NCBI GenBank assembly: GCA_963676045.1
Contig: OY780938.1
Span: forward strand, 1,054,001 to 1,118,000
DNA from: Methanogranum sp963676045
GTDB lineage: Archaea > Thermoplasmatota > Thermoplasmata > Methanomassiliicoccales > Methanomethylophilaceae
Length of the DNA stretch: 64,000 nt
Reading direction: 5' to 3'
Shown here: in pieces, positions 61,370 to 64,000 of the stretch
Layout of the letters: each line of letters begins with the position of its first letter
Numbering within the stretch: the stretch's first letter is position 1
The notes under the pieces: generated by a model
Seen by the model: the letters and a program-made list of their open reading frames with translations, nothing else
Database searches by the model: none
Told to the model about the DNA's origin: nothing
Made by a program: the position numbers and the translations under genes

Positions 61370-63472
61370 ATGCTGATAAAGGAAAAACATCAAGACGCCT
61401 CGAAAGATAACCATGTCCTGAACAAAGAGATAATCATACGGACAATAAAGAAAATGGACCCTCGGGTGGCCATACATAACCCGATAATGTTCATTGTGGA
61501 GATCGGAAGCATAATAGTCACCCTGTCTTTCTTCATCTCGCTTTTTGATGCGGACTCCCAAGGTTCTAGCGCCACGTTCTCCGGGCTTGTTGCAATTTGG
61601 CTTTGGTTCACTCTGCTTTTCTCATATTATTCTGAAGCATTGGCTGAAAACAGAGGCAAGGCACAAGCTGATGCGCTTAGGCGCATGCGTTCCAATACCA
61701 CAGCGAAGAAAGTGAATGAATCGTACATCTCCGGCAGAGGAATACCGCCTCAAGAGGCTGAGATCTCTTCCTGCTCCTCGGCCGACCTACGTAAAGGAGA
61801 CCTGTTCTTTGCTAAAGCAGGCGATATAATACCAAATGATGGCGAGATAATCGAAGGGATCGCATCCATCGATGAGAGTGCGATGACCGGGGAGAGCTCC
61901 CCCGTCATAAGGGAATCAGGAAGTGACTTCAATACTGTGACCGGAGGTACGAGGGTACTTTCCGACTGGATCGTTGTAGAGGTCACCTCTGATCCAGGGT
62001 ACGGGTTCATCGACAACATGATAAATCTGATAGAGGGGGCAGAACGGAAAAAAACCCCCAATGAACGCGCCTTGAACACCCTCTTGATGGCTCTGACCGC
62101 GATATTCCTCATCATCTGCATTGCGTTGATCCCTTATTCGATGTATGCCGTCGATACGGCAGGTCAGGGGAAGGTCATATCGATATCCGTCATAACCGCG
62201 CTGCTGGTCTGCCTTGCCCCCACTACCATCAGTGGACTCCTTAACGCCATCGGGATCGCTGGAATGGACCGCCTCATACAAAAGAATGTGATCGCGACAT
62301 CCGGCCAGGCAATAGAGGCCGCTGGTGACGTAGATGTCCTATTGCTGGACAAAACAGGGACGATAACCTATGGGAACCGCCATGCTGTATCCATCTTCTC
62401 CGCCGATGGCATGGACGAGAAAGAGGTCGTTGAAGCTGCATACCTATCATCCATCGCAGATGAGACCCCTGAAGGCCGCAGTATAATCTCACTTATTGAG
62501 AAAGAATACGGGGCAGAGAACATAGACCCGAAAAAAGAGAACATGACCTTCATACCATTCACAGCACAGACAAGGGTATCTGGGATCGACATAGATGGCA
62601 TGATGATAAGAAAAGGAGCGAACGATGCCATAAAGAGGATAGTCTCGGAACATGGCAATATGTTTCCAGAATGCATACAGAAAAAGGTCCAATCGATCTC
62701 TGAATTAGGCGGAACTCCGTTGGTGATCTCGAAAAACGGATTCGCGATTGGTGTGATCCATCTGAAAGATGTCGTAAAACCTGGTATGAAGGCAAGATTC
62801 GCTCAATTGCGCAAGATGGGAATAACGACCATCATGGTCACAGGGGATAACAAGATCACAGCTGCCGCGATCGCTGCCGAAGCTGGTGTCGACGATTACA
62901 TCGCTGAGGCCACACCTGAGAACAAGATCGAATGCATAAAAAAATACCAGGCGGAAGGACGGACGGTCGCTATGACCGGAGATGGCACAAATGATGCGCC
63001 TGCCCTTGCCCAGGCTGATGTGGCGGTAGCCATGAACAGCGGTACACAGGTAGCGAAAGAAGCAGCCAACATGATAGATCTGGATAGCGATCCTACAAAG
63101 CTCATAGAGATCGTGGAAACAGGTAAACAGCTCCTTACGACCAGAGGCGCACTCACAGCCTTCAGCATAACGAACGATCTGGCAAAATATTTTGCGATAA
63201 TACCTGCAGCGTTCATCAGCATATACCCTGCGCTCGGTGAACTCAATTTCATGGGACTGGAGAATGCGATATTGTCCGCGGTCATATTCAACGCGCTCAT
63301 AATCGTTGCATTGATCCCATTGGCATTGCATGGCGTCAAATACAAACCGATGCCAGCGGAGAAGATGTTCCGCCATAACCTCCTGATATATGGGATCGGA
63401 GGTATGATCGTACCTTTCGTTTTCATCAAACTGATCGACATGGCCATATCCCTAGCGGGAGTGATAACATGA
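61370..63472 (+). CDS. kdpB: Potassium-transporting P-type ATPase, subunit B
   Basis: 700 residues. Actuator loop SAMTGESSPVIRESG, phosphorylation site LLLDKTGTITYGNRH (D327), KGAN nucleotide-binding segment, hinge MTGDGTNDAPALAQADVAVA. About seven membrane spans. KdpB hydrolyses ATP to drive K+ uptake through KdpA. The usual order is kdpA-kdpB-kdpC, but nothing like kdpA precedes it here. Its stop overlaps the kdpC start (ATGA). Confidence 0.95.
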   Translation: MLIKEKHQDASKDNHVLNKEIIIRTIKKMDPRVAIHNPIMFIVEIGSIIVTLSFFISLFDADSQGSSATFSGLVAIWLWFTLLFSYYSEALAENRGKAQADALRRMRSNTTAKKVNESYISGRGIPPQEAEISSCSSADLRKGDLFFAKAGDIIPNDGEIIEGIASIDESAMTGESSPVIRESGSDFNTVTGGTRVLSDWIVVEVTSDPGYGFIDNMINLIEGAERKKTPNERALNTLLMALTAIFLIICIALIPYSMYAVDTAGQGKVISISVITALLVCLAPTTISGLLNAIGIAGMDRLIQKNVIATSGQAIEAAGDVDVLLLDKTGTITYGNRHAVSIFSADGMDEKEVVEAAYLSSIADETPEGRSIISLIEKEYGAENIDPKKENMTFIPFTAQTRVSGIDIDGMMIRKGANDAIKRIVSEHGNMFPECIQKKVQSISELGGTPLVISKNGFAIGVIHLKDVVKPGMKARFAQLRKMGITTIMVTGDNKITAAAIAAEAGVDDYIAEATPENKIECIKKYQAEGRTVAMTGDGTNDAPALAQADVAVAMNSGTQVAKEAANMIDLDSDPTKLIEIVETGKQLLTTRGALTAFSITNDLAKYFAIIPAAFISIYPALGELNFMGLENAILSAVIFNALIIVALIPLALHGVKYKPMPAEKMFRHNLLIYGIGGMIVPFVFIKLIDMAISLAGVIT

Positions 63473-64000
63473 GCAACAAAACAGACGACGGTGGCAAACT
63501 CAATAGATTCGTTGCTGCATTGAAAGAACAATCCCGCCCTGCGATCATAGTATTCGTATTGTTGATGCTGCTAACAGGGATAGCATATCCTTTGGCCGTG
63601 ACAGCCATAGCACAGGTCGCATTTGAAGATGAAGCGGATGGTAGCCTGATCTATGACGATGATGGGAATGTCATCGGGTCCGTGCTCATAGGACAATATG
63701 TCGATGAAGAAGAATATCCTGAACTGTTCTGGTCAAGGCTTTCTGCTGTTGGATATGATGCCTCATCCTCCGGTGGAAGCAATCTCGGCCCTACGAGTGA
63801 GGAACTGGCCGAATTGGTACAGGAGAGAGTGGACCTTCTCAAACTGTATGATCCCGAGAATACGTCCGAGATACCCTCTGACCTGGTCACAGCATCCGCC
63901 AGTGGACTCGACCCCGACATAAGCTATGCCGCCGCCATCTACCAGATACATAGGGTGATGACGTATCAGCAGGAAAAGAACGACAACTCACTCACAGAAG
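63469..64000 (+). CDS. kdpC: Potassium-transporting ATPase subunit C (partial, right edge)
   Basis: 177 codons before the window ends, of about 190-200 expected. One N-terminal membrane helix (IIVFVLLMLLTGIAYPLAV), GNVIGSVLIGQ, ELFWSRLSAVGYDASSSGGSNLG (as FWSRLSAVGYDASSSGGSN), and ASASGLDPDISYAAAIYQI near the end are the KdpC signature. It stabilises the KdpA-KdpB complex. kdpA may lie just beyond the edge. Confidence 0.93.
   Translation, partial: MSNKTDDGGKLNRFVAALKEQSRPAIIVFVLLMLLTGIAYPLAVTAIAQVAFEDEADGSLIYDDDGNVIGSVLIGQYVDEEEYPELFWSRLSAVGYDASSSGGSNLGPTSEELAELVQERVDLLKLYDPENTSEIPSDLVTASASGLDPDISYAAAIYQIHRVMTYQQEKNDNSLTE

Overview
The window is archaeal chromosome, most probably from a methanogen of the Methanomassiliicoccales (Thermoplasmatota). 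The archaeal call is firm: it carries eIF1A, RIO1, a two-KH rRNA-processing protein, Pus10, L21e, RpoF, DUF655, L15e, S15, family-B DNA polymerase, fibrillarin, Kae1, archease and a group II thermosome, with TATA-type promoters. The order-level call is an inference. It rests on the gene mix and on stop-codon use: every stop I read (about 70 genes) is TGA or TAA and none is TAG, as expected where UAG is reserved for pyrrolysine.

Layout. 1-3538 is host sequence: aspartate dehydrogenase (cut by the left edge), archease, a PurN-like formyltransferase with a HAD-like protein, and a membrane protein. 3543-19614 is an integrated element of about 16 kb sitting in the 3' end of a tRNA-Glu gene; a 13-bp copy of the tRNA end marks its left border and a tyrosine integrase lies at its right border. 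Inside, in order: an unknown protein, three large secreted cell-surface-type proteins (Ig/PKD/InlB repeats) interleaved with tiny membrane proteins, a membrane protein plus a Zot/HerA-like ATPase, an HUH rolling-circle replication protein, a phage-type adenine methylase, a strongly AT-rich BcgI-like restriction-modification cargo whose specificity gene holds two identical target-recognition halves, a divergent winged-helix regulator with repeated operator-like sites, several small zinc-ribbon proteins, and the integrase. This reads as a provirus of a filamentous or pleomorphic membrane-virus type (HUH Rep, morphogenesis ATPase, tiny membrane proteins, spikes) and is the most likely undescribed system here.

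19.7-47.5 kb is host chromosome: a translation/ribosome-biogenesis cluster (eIF1A-RIO1-KH-Pus10-L21e-RpoF-DUF655-KsgA), a TrmB regulator divergent from an MFS pump, an iron-sulfur protein, YchF GTPase, DNA polymerase B, L15e, a ThiI-like protein without its PP-loop motif, a TSUP/DUF1634 exporter pair, small proteins, a phosphomutase homologue without its catalytic motifs, a fused phosphatase-NAD kinase overlapping a JAMM protease, fibrillarin, Nudix, S15-DHH, Kae1, a MATE pump and a ProA-ProB operon. tRNA-Leu, tRNA-Val and tRNA-Ser genes lie among them.

47.5-50.4 kb is a second AT-rich insertion of one gene next to tRNA-Ser: a PLD nuclease/helicase/DUF3427-type putative defence protein. From 50.4 kb host sequence resumes: MsrA, a DJ-1/PfpI protein, two tiny membrane proteins, a GNAT enzyme, TerC, the GrpE-DnaK-DnaJ operon, the thermosome, an unrecognised 602-aa protein, and KdpB-KdpC (cut by the right edge) with no kdpA upstream.
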